Shown: positions 53,658-62,224, counted from the first letter of the stretch. The stretch: 64,000 nt of DNA from Clostridia bacterium (GCA_017509785.1 JAFWOT010000014.1:149728-213727); one strand, 5' to 3'. Translations and numbers: made by a program. Notes: generated from the letters alone by a model not told the origin.

Positions 53658-53675
53658 CAAAAAACTTTTCCGCAA

Positions 53676-53704
53676 TTGTTTTTATCTCGGGAATGTGATA
53701 CCAT
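53676..53704 (+). promoter_or_regulatory. Promoter of the 170-aa hypothetical gene
   Basis: TTGTTT (53676-53681), 17 bp, TACCAT (53699-53704), 37 bp before ATG 53742. It supports that start over the longer open frame from 53604. Confidence 0.55.
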
Positions 53705-53741
53705 ATGGCCGTCGATCCGCAAAGACAAAGGAAACAACGCC

Positions 53742-54254
53742 ATGAAAACCATCGATCTGCACATCGGGCCCTTCCCCCGATCCGATATCCCGAAGATACT
53801 GAACGCTCACGGCATTTCGACGAATCATCTTGCCGAAGTGCTGTTTGCTCATCCGGCCTTTTCCACGGAGTCGGCCGGCGTGAAGAGGGTGGCGATAGCA
53901 TCCCCGGAGGAGATCGGCCTTGTCAACGGAGGGACCCTGAGCGAGATAGCGGCCCGTGCGGTGAAGCTCGGGCTGCGTCCGTGCCCGGTCAGCACGGGAC
54001 TCTTTCTCCGGCTGGCGTGGAAGAGCCAGGCGGAAAGCCAAAGCTCCGTCTTAAGCGGAACGCATCGCGCTCCCGAAGGATCGGTCACCGTGCTTTCCGA
54101 TCCATTGGAGCCCGACGACTCCTTCCCGAAGGGACTGTACCTTCGCAGCGTAAACGGAACGCTTTGGCTTCGCGGGTTCGTGTGCGATAACGATTTTGTT
54201 TTCAACGGCCGCGATCTGTTCGCTTTCGACTGCGGCCCGTCCGCATCACAGTGA
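53742..54254 (+). CDS. Hypothetical protein, 170 aa
   Basis: It starts at ATG 53742 (AAAGGA upstream). N-terminus MKTIDLHIGPFPRSDIPKIL. No domain was recognised; there is no signal peptide or membrane segment. Alternating hydrophobic residues and SVNGTLWLRGFVCDNDFVF suggest a small alpha/beta protein. The monocistronic setting gives no hint of role. Confidence 0.6.
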   Translation: MKTIDLHIGPFPRSDIPKILNAHGISTNHLAEVLFAHPAFSTESAGVKRVAIASPEEIGLVNGGTLSEIAARAVKLGLRPCPVSTGLFLRLAWKSQAESQSSVLSGTHRAPEGSVTVLSDPLEPDDSFPKGLYLRSVNGTLWLRGFVCDNDFVFNGRDLFAFDCGPSASQ

Positions 54255-54381
54255 GACCGAAAAACCGCTCCGCGCGGGCATTTCACGCCTCGAAGCGCCT
54301 GCCGTTATGAGGCGGGCTCATAACGCGCTCACCGTCGGTGCGCGCCGGCGGGACGGATAGAAGCAAAGGACGGTTACGAAT

Positions 54382-55533
54382 ATGGACAAAAGCATATTTG
54401 AGTCATTCACCGGCAGTTACCTGCTTGAGGGCGGCGTGCTTTACGTGAAGGACTTCAAAACACGGCTCGATTTTTTTGAAAACGGCGGCTTTGACGGGAT
54501 ACGGAAGATCGTCTTTTCGGATGAGATCAGCGTTATCCCGCGGGGCTCGGTGCAGCTTTACGGGGATCTTGTCGAGATCGTTTGGCCGAAGGGGCTGCGC
54601 GTCATCGAAAGCGGCTGCTTTACGGACTGCGTCTCGCTGCCGGCGCTCGATCTGCCGGAGGGTCTGGAGGAGATCGGCGAATACGCCTTTCAGGACGCCG
54701 AGAGCGTCAGGACGGTCACCATACCGGCCTCCGTGCGGAGCATAGGCGGCGGGGCGTTCTCTTTCGGGTACGCGAGCCGTCTGCTTTCCATAAGGGCGGA
54801 CGGGAAAAATACGCATTACTGCGATATTGACGGGGTGCTGTTTTCAAAGGACCTCACGACGCTCATAAAGTATCCTTCCGCGAGGCGGAAGCCCGTTTAC
54901 ACGGCGCCCGGGTCCGTCGAAAGGATCTGCGACGGGGCGTTCGCCCACAGCCGGTATCTGCACCGCGTCGTCCTCCCCGACGGGCTGAAGGTCATGGAGT
55001 CCTCCGTTTTCGGCTTCTGCACCCATTTGGAGGAGCTGACCGTGCCCGAATCGGTCGAGGGGATACCCTCCTACGCGTTCTTCTGCTGCAAAAACCTCAA
55101 AAGGCTCGTCCTGCCCCGGCACGCCGAGTATCTGGGCTATGAATCCGTCTGCAACTGCGACAGCCTCACGGAGGTGACCCTCCCTCTTGGGATCGGCTGC
55201 ATCGATTACGCGGCCGTCGGAGGAAACCGCAGGCTGAAGGAGCTCGTCATCCCCGAGGGCGTGAAGGAATTGAACAACAGCGCCCTTATCGACGATACCT
55301 CGCTTGAGAGGATAGTGCTGCCCTCAACGCTTGAACAGATATGGGATCACGCCTTCCAACGCTGCACGAGCCTTAAAGAGATCACCATCCCCGAGAGAGT
55401 CGACTATATCGACAGCGAAGCGTTCCTCGGCTGCACGGGGCTCAGGCGCGTTTACCTTAAAACGAAGCATATAACGGACGGGAGCTTCCTGCCGGAGGGG
55501 ATAAGGGAACGGGTCGAGATCGTAAACCTCTGA
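54382..55533 (+). CDS. Cytoplasmic leucine-rich-repeat (BspA-type, LRR_5) protein
   Basis: A 383-aa protein made of about 10 LRR_5 units, e.g. LPEGLEEIGEYAFQDAESVR, VERICDGAFAHSRYLHRVVL and LEQIWDHAFQRCTSLKEITI. No signal peptide, so probably intracellular. Such proteins are numerous in gut Clostridia and mediate protein contacts. The reverse-strand exonuclease-like fragment lies just after its stop. Confidence 0.88.
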   Translation: MDKSIFESFTGSYLLEGGVLYVKDFKTRLDFFENGGFDGIRKIVFSDEISVIPRGSVQLYGDLVEIVWPKGLRVIESGCFTDCVSLPALDLPEGLEEIGEYAFQDAESVRTVTIPASVRSIGGGAFSFGYASRLLSIRADGKNTHYCDIDGVLFSKDLTTLIKYPSARRKPVYTAPGSVERICDGAFAHSRYLHRVVLPDGLKVMESSVFGFCTHLEELTVPESVEGIPSYAFFCCKNLKRLVLPRHAEYLGYESVCNCDSLTEVTLPLGIGCIDYAAVGGNRRLKELVIPEGVKELNNSALIDDTSLERIVLPSTLEQIWDHAFQRCTSLKEITIPERVDYIDSEAFLGCTGLRRVYLKTKHITDGSFLPEGIRERVEIVNL

Positions 55534-55557
55534 CTTTATCCGCCCCGCGCGGACGTA

Positions 55558-55677
55558 TCCTTGTGAAGAAATTTCCCCCTTCTCCCGCGCCGGAGTGGTC
55601 CTTGCCGCTCCAAGCTGCGCGGGATAAGGCGCGCCGCCGTCGGTCCTGATCCATTCTATGTCCGCAACAACAAGCAT
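55558..55677 (-). pseudogene. N-terminal relic of a 3'-5' exonuclease-like protein
   Basis: ATG 55677 has an excellent GGGAGGAAAT and opens MLVVADIEWIRTDGGAPYPA then QLGAARTTPA, like the first beta strand and catalytic Asp of a DnaQ-type fold. After about 40 residues the sequence loses any family resemblance and runs antisense into the LRR gene. Expression signals kept without the body indicate a deletion relic. Family call is tentative. Confidence 0.45.
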
Positions 55678-55807
55678 TTTATTTCCTCCCGTGTTCACCG
55701 TGTATTATAAAACATTGTGTTCGTTATACACAGACCAAAAACGGTACCGAAATTGTTCAGAGATAGTATATTGTACAGGCGGTACGATGCGGCTCACCGC
55801 GGCGCGC

Positions 55808-55866
55808 AAAAAAGGCGGAGCGAGGGGCGCACTCACATATATGGGTGCATCCTTCCGCTCTCGCCT
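55808..55866 (-). terminator. Intrinsic terminator of the 293-aa hypothetical gene
   Basis: On the minus strand, AGGCGAGAGCGG pairs imperfectly with CGCTCCGCCT, extended by GGATGCAC/GTGCGCC, and is followed by TTTTTT. It begins 30 bp after the stop of the 55896-56777 gene. Confidence 0.7.
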
Positions 55867-55895
55867 GTTTATGACCCGAACCCGCTTCCGCGGCG

Positions 55896-56777
55896 TTACT
55901 CTTCCTTCTTCAGCAGCATCATTCCGGAGCTGAACGGGATAAGCCCGTCGCCGTCGGGCGCAAGCTCATCCCACGGGGACTGTTCCTCGTCGAAGACCAC
56001 GCGATGCTCGCCGGTGTTGTAGTAATACTTTCCGCCGACGGCCTTCCATTCAAGCTCCTTTCCGCAGAAGAAGCCGTCCTTCGCCGCCGCGATCTCGCCC
56101 GATTCGACCGCCGCCTTTATATCCTCCTCGCTTACGCCGGCGGGCATGGGCGACCAAGTCAGCACGCGGTGATCGTCTGTAAACTCCACGCGGGTATCGA
56201 ATATCCCGAGCATGCCGGCTTCATCCCCGCCGGATCCGCCCGCCTCGGCCTCCTCCCTCGAGAAAAGGCCGAAATCATCGCCCACCATGGTCATCGCCTT
56301 CGCGACGGAATAGGTCCCGACTATGTCCTTCATTGCGAGGTCTTCCTCCGTCGGCTCCGCGCAGCCTATATCGGGCGCCTCGGTCACGTGCCCGTCCTCC
56401 GTCTTGCGGAGGGCTATCGCGAGAAAGCCGAGCGCAAATACGAGGTTTTCGCCGTTCTGTACCTCAAGGCTCTCGACCGCCTTTATGAAGCCGTTCTCAG
56501 GCTCCGCCGCGAGCGCGTCCGGGACGAGCCGGTAGCGGAACAGATCCGTCTGCTCCCAGGTGCCGGGGAAGCTCCCCTCGCCCGCGCCGATCGCTGCCGT
56601 GTGATCCTCAAAAAACTCAAAGCGAAGCGCCGTCATGTCGCGCCCGTCGTCCGACTTGAATTCCGCCGCCGGAATGTGCGCGAGGTCGTTCGAGAAGGCG
56701 TTCACAACAAAGTCCGCCTCCCATACGCCGACGATGAATTTGAGCCCCCTGCGAAGGTCTTGTTCGTCAAGAGTCAT
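55896..56777 (-). CDS. Hypothetical protein, 293 aa, two similar halves
   Basis: No family recognised. It is acidic, with no membrane segment. Residues 12-27 (LKFIVGVWEADFVVNAFSND) and about 150-170 (MKDIVGTYSVAKAMTMVGDD) look alike, which suggests two lipocalin-like beta domains, each opening with VG-x-W/Y. ATG 56777 follows GGAGGG. It is monocistronic with its own terminator. Confidence 0.65.
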   Translation of the reverse strand: MTLDEQDLRRGLKFIVGVWEADFVVNAFSNDLAHIPAAEFKSDDGRDMTALRFEFFEDHTAAIGAGEGSFPGTWEQTDLFRYRLVPDALAAEPENGFIKAVESLEVQNGENLVFALGFLAIALRKTEDGHVTEAPDIGCAEPTEEDLAMKDIVGTYSVAKAMTMVGDDFGLFSREEAEAGGSGGDEAGMLGIFDTRVEFTDDHRVLTWSPMPAGVSEEDIKAAVESGEIAAAKDGFFCGKELEWKAVGGKYYYNTGEHRVVFDEEQSPWDELAPDGDGLIPFSSGMMLLKKEE

Positions 56778-56877
56778 ATGTTTGCCCTCCTTGGTTTGAT
56801 GAACAGATTATATACCATAACGCGGAGCTTTGCAATACCGTATCGGAGCATCCGCGCAAAAGGCACGGGCAGATCCA

Positions 56878-57546
56878 TCACGCCCGGCCGCTTTCCATCA
56901 GCGTGAATGAATTCCTGTTGAATCGCAGCAGACCGTCGTCGCGCATGCGGCAGAGCTCCGCGCTCATCGCGCTGCGGTCGACGGAGAGGAAATCCGCGAG
57001 CTGCTGGCGGTTGAACGGGATCGTGAAGGTGCTGCTTCCCGTTTTCTTCGCCATGAGCGAGAGATAGCTCATCAGCTTCTCCCGCGTGGTGCGCTTCTGG
57101 ATATGCCCGAGCTTTGTGACGAGGCGCAGGTTCGCCTCCGAAAGGGCGAATACCAGATTCCTCACGACCTGCGCGTGGCGCGGGCACGCGGAGGGACATA
57201 CGGTGAGCACGCGCTTCGCGTCGAAGGAGATGACGGTCGAATCCTCCGCCGCGACCACGTCGTTCATTATCGCCTCGCCCGCAAGATACCCGACGCCGAA
57301 AAGCTCTCCGACGCCGACGGAGGTGATTATGCTTCGGTTGCCCCAGTAATCGTCGGACTGCACAATGAGGCCGCCCTCCGCCAGCACGGAGACGGAATCC
57401 ACCCTGTCCCCCCGGCGGAACACGAATTCGCCCTCGTTATACTGCCTCTCACGCGAGCCGAGGCAGGCGAGCATGGAGATCATTTCGGGCTCCGCCACGT
57501 TCGCGAAAAGCTTCGAGCCCTTCAGAATTTCCAAATATTTTTCCAT
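56878..57546 (-). CDS. Crp/Fnr family transcriptional regulator
   Basis: A 222-aa protein from ATG 57546 (AAAGG 9 nt upstream); the much longer frame upstream is antisense to the ferredoxin gene. It has an N-terminal cyclic-nucleotide-binding-like fold (EGEFVFRRGDRVDSVSVLAE, GVGYLAGEAIMNDVVAAEDS) and a C-terminal winged helix (FNRQQLADFLSVDRSAMSAE). There is one CPSACPRHA Cys pair but no FNR-type N-terminal cluster. It is divergent from the ferredoxin gene, with a likely operator between. Confidence 0.9.
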   Translation of the reverse strand: MEKYLEILKGSKLFANVAEPEMISMLACLGSRERQYNEGEFVFRRGDRVDSVSVLAEGGLIVQSDDYWGNRSIITSVGVGELFGVGYLAGEAIMNDVVAAEDSTVISFDAKRVLTVCPSACPRHAQVVRNLVFALSEANLRLVTKLGHIQKRTTREKLMSYLSLMAKKTGSSTFTIPFNRQQLADFLSVDRSAMSAELCRMRDDGLLRFNRNSFTLMESGRA

Positions 57547-57562
57547 AAAAACACGCCTTTCG

Positions 57563-57574
57563 TTGTAAATACAA
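57563..57574. promoter_or_regulatory. Candidate Crp/Fnr operator TTGTAAATACAA
   Basis: TTGTA and TACAA form a perfect inverted repeat separated by 2 bp. Its centre (57568.5) lies about 41.5 bp upstream of the predicted ferredoxin transcription start, the classical class II activator position. It is also 17 bp from the regulator's own start codon, allowing autorepression. Confidence 0.6.
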
Positions 57575-57603
57575 CAGACTTTCCGCTTTGATGATACTAT
57601 AAT
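57575..57603 (+). promoter_or_regulatory. Ferredoxin gene promoter
   Basis: TATAAT at 57598-57603 is perfect, but the 17-bp-distant -35 (CAGACT) is poor. A poor -35 next to an activator-type site fits Crp/Fnr-dependent transcription. Confidence 0.6.
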
Positions 57604-57634
57604 CAGAGCAGAAAAGCAAGAGGAGGAAACGAAT

Positions 57635-58423
57635 ATGATCCGCAAGATAATCCGCATAGATGAGGAAAAGTGCAATGGCTGCGGCCTGTGCGCGTCCGCC
57701 TGCCACGAGGGCGCGATAGAGATGGTAAACGGCAAGGCGAAGCTCGTACGCGAGAACTTCTGCGACGGCTTCGGCGACTGTCTGCCCGCCTGCCCGACGG
57801 GGGCGATAAGCTTTGAGGAGCGCGAGGCCCCCGAATACGACGAGGCCGCCGTGAAAAGATCGAAGGAGGAAAAGCATACGGAAGAAAAGAAACACCCGCA
57901 CGGAGGCTGCCCCGGCTCCGCGATGATGAGCCTGAGGCGAGCCGAAGATAAGGTGCAGGCGACCGACCACCCGCACGGAGGCTGCCCCGGCTCCGCGATG
58001 ATGCGGTTCGGCAAAGCTGCGGAGCAGCGGGAGACCGCGCCTGCGGGAGATACGCCCGTTTCGCGCCTCGGGCAGTGGCCCTGCCAGATAAAGCTCGTAC
58101 CGACGAACGCGCCGTTCTTCGACGGGGCGAAGCTGCTCATCGCCGCCGACTGCACGGCCTACGCATACGCGAACATGCACGAGCAATTCATGCGCGGCAA
58201 GGTGACTGTCATCGGCTGCCCGAAGCTCGACGCCGTCGATTATACCGAGAAGCTTACCGCCATCATCCGCGACAACGACGTAAGATCGGTCACGATAGTC
58301 CGCATGGAGGTACCCTGCTGCGGCGGGCTGCAGAGAGCCGCCGAAGCCGCGCTGAAGGCGAGCGGAAAGTTCATCCCCTGGCAGGTCGTCACGATCTCGC
58401 GCGACGGGAGGATAACGGATTGA
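57635..58423 (+). CDS. 4Fe-4S ferredoxin-domain protein with duplicated GGCPGSAMM motif
   Basis: A 262-aa protein. N-terminal 2[4Fe-4S] ferredoxin: CNGCGLCASACHEG (12-22) and CDGFGDCLPACPTG. Then HPHGGCPGSAMM appears twice, 25 codons apart. The C-terminal domain (LLIAADCTAYAYANMHEQFM, VIGCPKLDAVDY, VPCCGGLQ) has conserved Cys residues and is seen in clostridial iron-sulphur proteins regulated by Crp/Fnr factors. Redox or metal sensing is likely; substrate unknown. GAGGAGG precedes ATG. Confidence 0.85.
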   Translation: MIRKIIRIDEEKCNGCGLCASACHEGAIEMVNGKAKLVRENFCDGFGDCLPACPTGAISFEEREAPEYDEAAVKRSKEEKHTEEKKHPHGGCPGSAMMSLRRAEDKVQATDHPHGGCPGSAMMRFGKAAEQRETAPAGDTPVSRLGQWPCQIKLVPTNAPFFDGAKLLIAADCTAYAYANMHEQFMRGKVTVIGCPKLDAVDYTEKLTAIIRDNDVRSVTIVRMEVPCCGGLQRAAEAALKASGKFIPWQVVTISRDGRITD

Positions 58424-58548
58424 CGCACAGCGGGAAAGCGCAAGCTCCCGCAAGCCCCGGCCCGCGGAGAATAACGGGAAGGAGGAAAAACGCCCTCCGC
58501 CCCAACGTCTCCGCGGCCTTTCATTTGTTCCCGCCTGCGCGCGAGTTA

Positions 58549-58577
58549 TTGTAATTCGCTTCGCGTTGTTGTAAAAT
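58549..58577 (+). promoter_or_regulatory. Promoter of the Xaa-Pro peptidase gene
   Basis: TTGTAA (58549-58554), 17 bp, TAAAAT (58572-58577). The leader to ATG 58707 is about 120 nt, with no recognised riboswitch. Confidence 0.6.
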
Positions 58578-58706
58578 AACCGTGTCGGCCCGCGGCGAAC
58601 GCCCATCGGGCGGCACGGGCACAACGCACCGGAATGCCGTCAGGCTGGACTGCGGCCGACGTGCATCGGGCAAAGCTCCGCAATATCAAAGAAGGGACGA
58701 AAACAA

Positions 58707-59936
58707 ATGTCATTCAAAGAACACAGGCAAAAGCTTTACGGCACTTTGGAGGAAAACACGCTGGTGATCGCCTATGCCGGCATCCCCCTCCACGCCAACG
58801 AGGATGATTACTGCGATTTCACGGTCAACAGCCAGTATTTCTATCTGACGGGCGTCACGCGGGAAAACACCGCTTTCCTTGCATATAAATCGGCGGAAAA
58901 GACGACGGAAATGCTTTTTATCGAGGAGCCTGACCCCGATTCCGAAAGATGGACGGGGAAGATGCCCACAAAGGAAGAAGTCAAAAGCATCTCCGGGATC
59001 GAGGACGTGCGCTATATCGACAGCATGGATAGCGCGATCGGCATGTTTATGGGACGATACCGCGTGGAGCGGGCATACTTCGATATGTACCGCTGCGGTA
59101 TGAACGACCTGCCCGACTATAACCTTGTGATGGCCGAAAGGTTCTCCAAGGCTTATCCCTTCGTTGTGCTGAAGGATCTGCATACGGCCTGTGTGCCGCT
59201 CAGGGAGCGGAAGGATGCGGACGAGGTCGAGTGCATCCGCAAGGCGGTGGATATCACGAGACAGGGTCTGGAATTCGTGATGAAGAACCTGAAGCCGGGT
59301 ATGATGGAGTATCAGGTGCAGGCGGATTTCGAGTACGCGTGCAGAAGGCTGGGAGCCATGCGTCAGTCCTTCCCAACTATCGCCGGGTCCGGCATAAACG
59401 GCTGCATGATGCACTACGTGACGAACCACTGCGAGGCAAAGGACGGTTCGCTGATACTGCTTGATCTTGGCGTAAAGTACGGGAATTACTGCAGCGACAT
59501 TACGAGGACCTATCCCGTGAACGGGAAGTTCAGCCCCAGACAGCGCGAGTTTTATGAGCTTGTTCTGAAAGCGAACAAGGCGGTGGCCGAAGCCGCGAGG
59601 CCGGGCGTTACAACAAAGGACCTGAACGATATCGCGCGCAGGGTCCTCGGCGAGGGCCTTGTTGCCATGGGGAAGATCGGCGACGTTTCCGAGGTCGGCA
59701 AATACTATATGCACGGCGTGAGCCACGCCATAGGCATCGACGTGCACGACATCTCCATTGCGGGCGACGTGCTGAAGCCCGGCTGGGTAATAAGCAACGA
59801 GCCCGGCCTGTACGTAGACGAGGAGGAGATCGGCATACGCATAGAGGACGATCTGCTGATCACCGAGGACGGGTGCGAAGTGCTGTCCGCGGATATCATA
59901 AAGGATCCGGACGAGATAGAAAAGTTCATGGCGTAA
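58707..59936 (+). CDS. Xaa-Pro aminopeptidase (M24B)
   Basis: A 409-aa protein: an N-terminal creatinase-like domain and a pita-bread C-terminal domain. Metal ligands are visible as LLDLGVKYGNYCSDITRTYP (two Asp), HGVSHAIGIDVHD (His), ISNEPGLY (Glu) and GIRIEDDLLI (Glu). It removes N-terminal residues before proline in the cytoplasm. AAGGGACG lies upstream of the ATG. Terminator follows. Confidence 0.95.
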   Translation: MSFKEHRQKLYGTLEENTLVIAYAGIPLHANEDDYCDFTVNSQYFYLTGVTRENTAFLAYKSAEKTTEMLFIEEPDPDSERWTGKMPTKEEVKSISGIEDVRYIDSMDSAIGMFMGRYRVERAYFDMYRCGMNDLPDYNLVMAERFSKAYPFVVLKDLHTACVPLRERKDADEVECIRKAVDITRQGLEFVMKNLKPGMMEYQVQADFEYACRRLGAMRQSFPTIAGSGINGCMMHYVTNHCEAKDGSLILLDLGVKYGNYCSDITRTYPVNGKFSPRQREFYELVLKANKAVAEAARPGVTTKDLNDIARRVLGEGLVAMGKIGDVSEVGKYYMHGVSHAIGIDVHDISIAGDVLKPGWVISNEPGLYVDEEEIGIRIEDDLLITEDGCEVLSADIIKDPDEIEKFMA

Positions 59937-59954
59937 CAGCGGCGCGAAAAAGGC

Positions 59955-59993
59955 CCGGGGAGCCGATCCCCGGGCCTTGGTTTTTTACGGTGA
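59955..59993 (+). terminator. Terminator of the Xaa-Pro peptidase gene
   Basis: AAGGCCCGGGGA and TCCCCGGGCCTT form a perfect 12-bp stem with a GCCGA loop, followed by GGTTTTTT. Confidence 0.92.
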
Positions 59994-60074
59994 TTCGGGA
60001 CAAGAAACTCCGAGCCCGTCCACCTCCCGCCCCGTTATATCAAAAACCCGCCCGCAGCAAAAGCTTTTGCGCGC

Positions 60075-60101
60075 AAAAAAGCGCCGCTTGTTCTGCGGCG
60101 C
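60075..60101 (-). terminator. Terminator of the flavodoxin-NTF2-aldo/keto reductase operon
   Basis: On the minus strand GCGCCGC (60101-60095) and GCGGCGC (60087-60081) pair around a 7-nt loop, followed by TTTTTT (60080-60075). Confidence 0.9.
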
Positions 60102-60116
60102 GGGATAAGCCTGCCC

Positions 60117-60959
60117 TTATTTCGCTTCGTACCGCGGACGCCAGCCCGCAAACTGCACGAGCTGCTCATCCGTGCGGTGGTAGTATCTTTCGTTCCTGTC
60201 GAGCTTTGCTATCTCGTCCATCTCGGCTTCGGTCAGGCTGAAATCGAGTATGTTGAGGTTGTCGCGGATATGGTCGGCGCTGCGGCTGCCGGGTATCACC
60301 GCGAAGCCCATCTGCGTATGCCAGCGGAGTATCACCTGCGCGGGGGTCTTGCCGTACTTTTCGCCGAGCCTCGCGAATACAGGCTCGCTGATGAGCTTCC
60401 TGTCGCCGTGGCCGAGAGGGTACCAGCTCATGAGCTTTATGCCGTATTTGTCGAGCGTCTCGCGGAGCTCGCTCTGGGTGAAGTACGGATGCGCCTCTGC
60501 CTGCATGAACTGGGGGACTGTCTCCCACTTTTTCTCAAGCTCCTCAATGTACTTCCCCTCGAAATTCGATATGCCTATCGCCCTTGCCTTACCCTCGCGG
60601 TAAGCCTTTTCGAGCTGGCGGTAGCCGGCGAGCCAGTTGCCCGCGGGCTGATGGATGTAGAGCAGGTCGACGCAGTCGACGCCCAGGCGCTCCAGAGTCT
60701 CGTCGACGGCGCGCTCGTTCTCATATTCGCTCGGCCAGAGCTTGGTGGAGAGGAATACCTCCCCGCGGGGGAGGCCGCTCCTCTTTATGCCGCGGCCGAC
60801 GGCGCGCTCGTTGACGTAGGCGTTCGCGGTATCGACGAGCGAATAGCCCATTTTAAGCGCCTCGAAGACGCTGTTCTCCGCCTCGGCGGGTGTGAGCATG
60901 TAAGTGCCGATGCCGACGGCGGGGCACTTGACGCCGTTGTTCAAAGTGATGAATTCCAT
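60117..60959 (-). CDS. Aldo/keto reductase
   Basis: A 280-aa TIM-barrel oxidoreductase. Catalytic set: D at LVDTANAYVNERAVGRG (Asp/Tyr), K in STKLWP, H in LLYIHQPAGN. NADPH-binding end: VIPGSRSADHIRDNLNI. It reduces aldehydes, ketones or 2,5-diketogluconate-like substrates. It follows the NTF2-like gene by 13 bp, so it is the last gene of the operon. RBS AAAGGAG. Confidence 0.95.
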   Translation of the reverse strand: MEFITLNNGVKCPAVGIGTYMLTPAEAENSVFEALKMGYSLVDTANAYVNERAVGRGIKRSGLPRGEVFLSTKLWPSEYENERAVDETLERLGVDCVDLLYIHQPAGNWLAGYRQLEKAYREGKARAIGISNFEGKYIEELEKKWETVPQFMQAEAHPYFTQSELRETLDKYGIKLMSWYPLGHGDRKLISEPVFARLGEKYGKTPAQVILRWHTQMGFAVIPGSRSADHIRDNLNILDFSLTEAEMDEIAKLDRNERYYHRTDEQLVQFAGWRPRYEAK

Positions 60960-60972
60960 GGTTTTTCTCCTT

Positions 60973-61341
60973 TCAATACGTCGACGCTTTGGAGCCGGTG
61001 AAGAGCCAGACTCCGTTTTCCTTTTTGAGCGTAAAGTCGCCGCGCAGCCTCCACGCGGACTTTCCGCCGCCGTAAACCGCCGCGATGACGCGGCTTTTGC
61101 CGGTCAGGACCGCCCTGTCGCCGTGTACCTCGGCCAGGACAAGGTCGTGCTCCGCCGAGTAATAGTTGAACGTGCCGTCCATGAGGCCGCGTATGAAGAC
61201 CTCCTTCGGCTGGCGTACGCCCGTCATGTGCGTGAGCGAGTAATCCTCCGCCATGAGGGAGCGGAGCCCATCCGCGTCCTTTTCGATCATGCACCGCCAG
61301 TATTCGCGGTACATCGCCTCTATCGTTTCGCGGTCGTCCAT
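60973..61341 (-). CDS. NTF2/SnoaL-like protein
   Basis: A 122-aa protein. DRETIEAMYREYWRCMIEKD, then LRSLMAEDYSLTHMTGVRQP and KEVFIRGLMDGTFNYYSAEH are typical of a SnoaL/DUF4440 cone fold. The catalytic role, if any, is unknown. It lies between the flavodoxin and the aldo/keto reductase genes with 1 and 13 bp gaps. Confidence 0.85.
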   Translation of the reverse strand: MDDRETIEAMYREYWRCMIEKDADGLRSLMAEDYSLTHMTGVRQPKEVFIRGLMDGTFNYYSAEHDLVLAEVHGDRAVLTGKSRVIAAVYGGGKSAWRLRGDFTLKKENGVWLFTGSKASTY

Positions 61342-61342
61342 A

Positions 61343-61864
61343 TCACATCAGGCCGTTCGCCGAGAGCCAGCGGCGAAGGCTGTTCCCGGAGGAAGCGGCG
61401 GCGCTCCCCGTGATGGGAAGGCCGGCCTTCACGTCTGCGCCCGGGATGAGCTTCTTTATCCCGCGTTCGCTGGAGCCCATGCCGCTGCCCTCGTTGGTGC
61501 AGATGGGAAGCACCGTCTTGCCGGTAAAATCGAAGCTCTCGAGGAAGGTGCAAACCGCCATAGGCGTCGTGCCCCAGTAGTTGGGGTAGGCAAGGATGAT
61601 GGTATCGTATTCGTCGATGGATCCGGGGAGGGAAACGAGCTCGGGCCTCGCCCCGTTCTTCAGATCCCTCTTCGCCTCCTCTATGCAGGTCATGTAGACG
61701 GGCGAATAGGGATGCTTCATCTCGATCTTAAATACGTCCGTGGGGATGAGCCCCTTTATTATATTGCAGACGATCTCGGTGTTGCCGACCTCGACGTATC
61801 GCATCGCGCCGCCGAAATAATTCTCATCCGCCCTTGAAAAGAAAGCTGTCAAAACCTTAGCCAT
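61343..61864 (-). CDS. Flavodoxin family protein
   Basis: A 173-aa protein with an FMN-type N-terminus (VLTAFFSRADENYFGGAMRY), IILAYPNYWGTTPMAVCTFL (flavin loop) and ICTNEGSGMGSSERGIKKL. It is first in the operon. AAGGAG precedes the ATG. A short-chain flavodoxin supplying electrons or acting as a quinone reductase is likely. A dead LysR gene sits divergently upstream. Confidence 0.92.
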   Translation of the reverse strand: MAKVLTAFFSRADENYFGGAMRYVEVGNTEIVCNIIKGLIPTDVFKIEMKHPYSPVYMTCIEEAKRDLKNGARPELVSLPGSIDEYDTIILAYPNYWGTTPMAVCTFLESFDFTGKTVLPICTNEGSGMGSSERGIKKLIPGADVKAGLPITGSAAASSGNSLRRWLSANGLM

Positions 61865-61895
61865 TTTCCTGTCTCCTTCTCTTTTTGATGGCCCT

Positions 61896-61925
61896 ATTAT
61901 ATCACGCGGCTATCGTGTTGTCCAA
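61896..61925 (-). promoter_or_regulatory. Promoter of the flavodoxin operon
   Basis: Minus strand TTGGAC (61925-61920), 18-bp spacer, TATAAT (61901-61896). Confidence 0.7.
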
Positions 61926-61973
61926 TCGAAAAGATGTATGATCAATTAAATTATTAAATGACCGGAGCTCAAC

Positions 61974-62185
61974 GTGACCACGAAACAGATCGATCACTGC
62001 ATCGAATCGGCGCGGACGCTGTATTTCAGCCGCGCGGCGGAGCGCGGCATATGCCCGGCGCACGGTTTTTAACGACCACAGCGGCCGGTTCGCACGGATT
62101 TCTGCTGCGCGTTCCCGACGCATAAAGAGGACGGCAGGAGCTCCCTGAAGGAGTTTCTTGCCGTCCTCAAAAACCTCTGTCGAGA
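61974..62185 (+). pseudogene. LysR-type regulator relic (internal deletion)
   Basis: From GTG 61974 the frame gives TTKQIDHCIESARTLYFSRA AER in two runs, the start of a LysR helix-turn-helix, then stops at 62070. In another frame from about 62099, DFCCAFPTHKEDGRSSLKEF and LAVLKN resembles a LysR C-terminus. The middle (about 230 residues) is missing. A LysR gene divergent from a flavodoxin/aldo-keto operon is a common layout, so this was probably its regulator. The C-terminal match is weak. Confidence 0.5.
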
Positions 62186-62224
62186 GGCGGTCGCGTTCCC
62201 GCTGCGAGGCGGGCTGTATGAGCT

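Noticed and set aside
56878..58624. 425- and 391-codon frames extending the Crp/Fnr region upstream
   Set aside because: The parts beyond 57546 are antisense to the ferredoxin gene; the Crp/Fnr start at 57546 has its own ribosome site.
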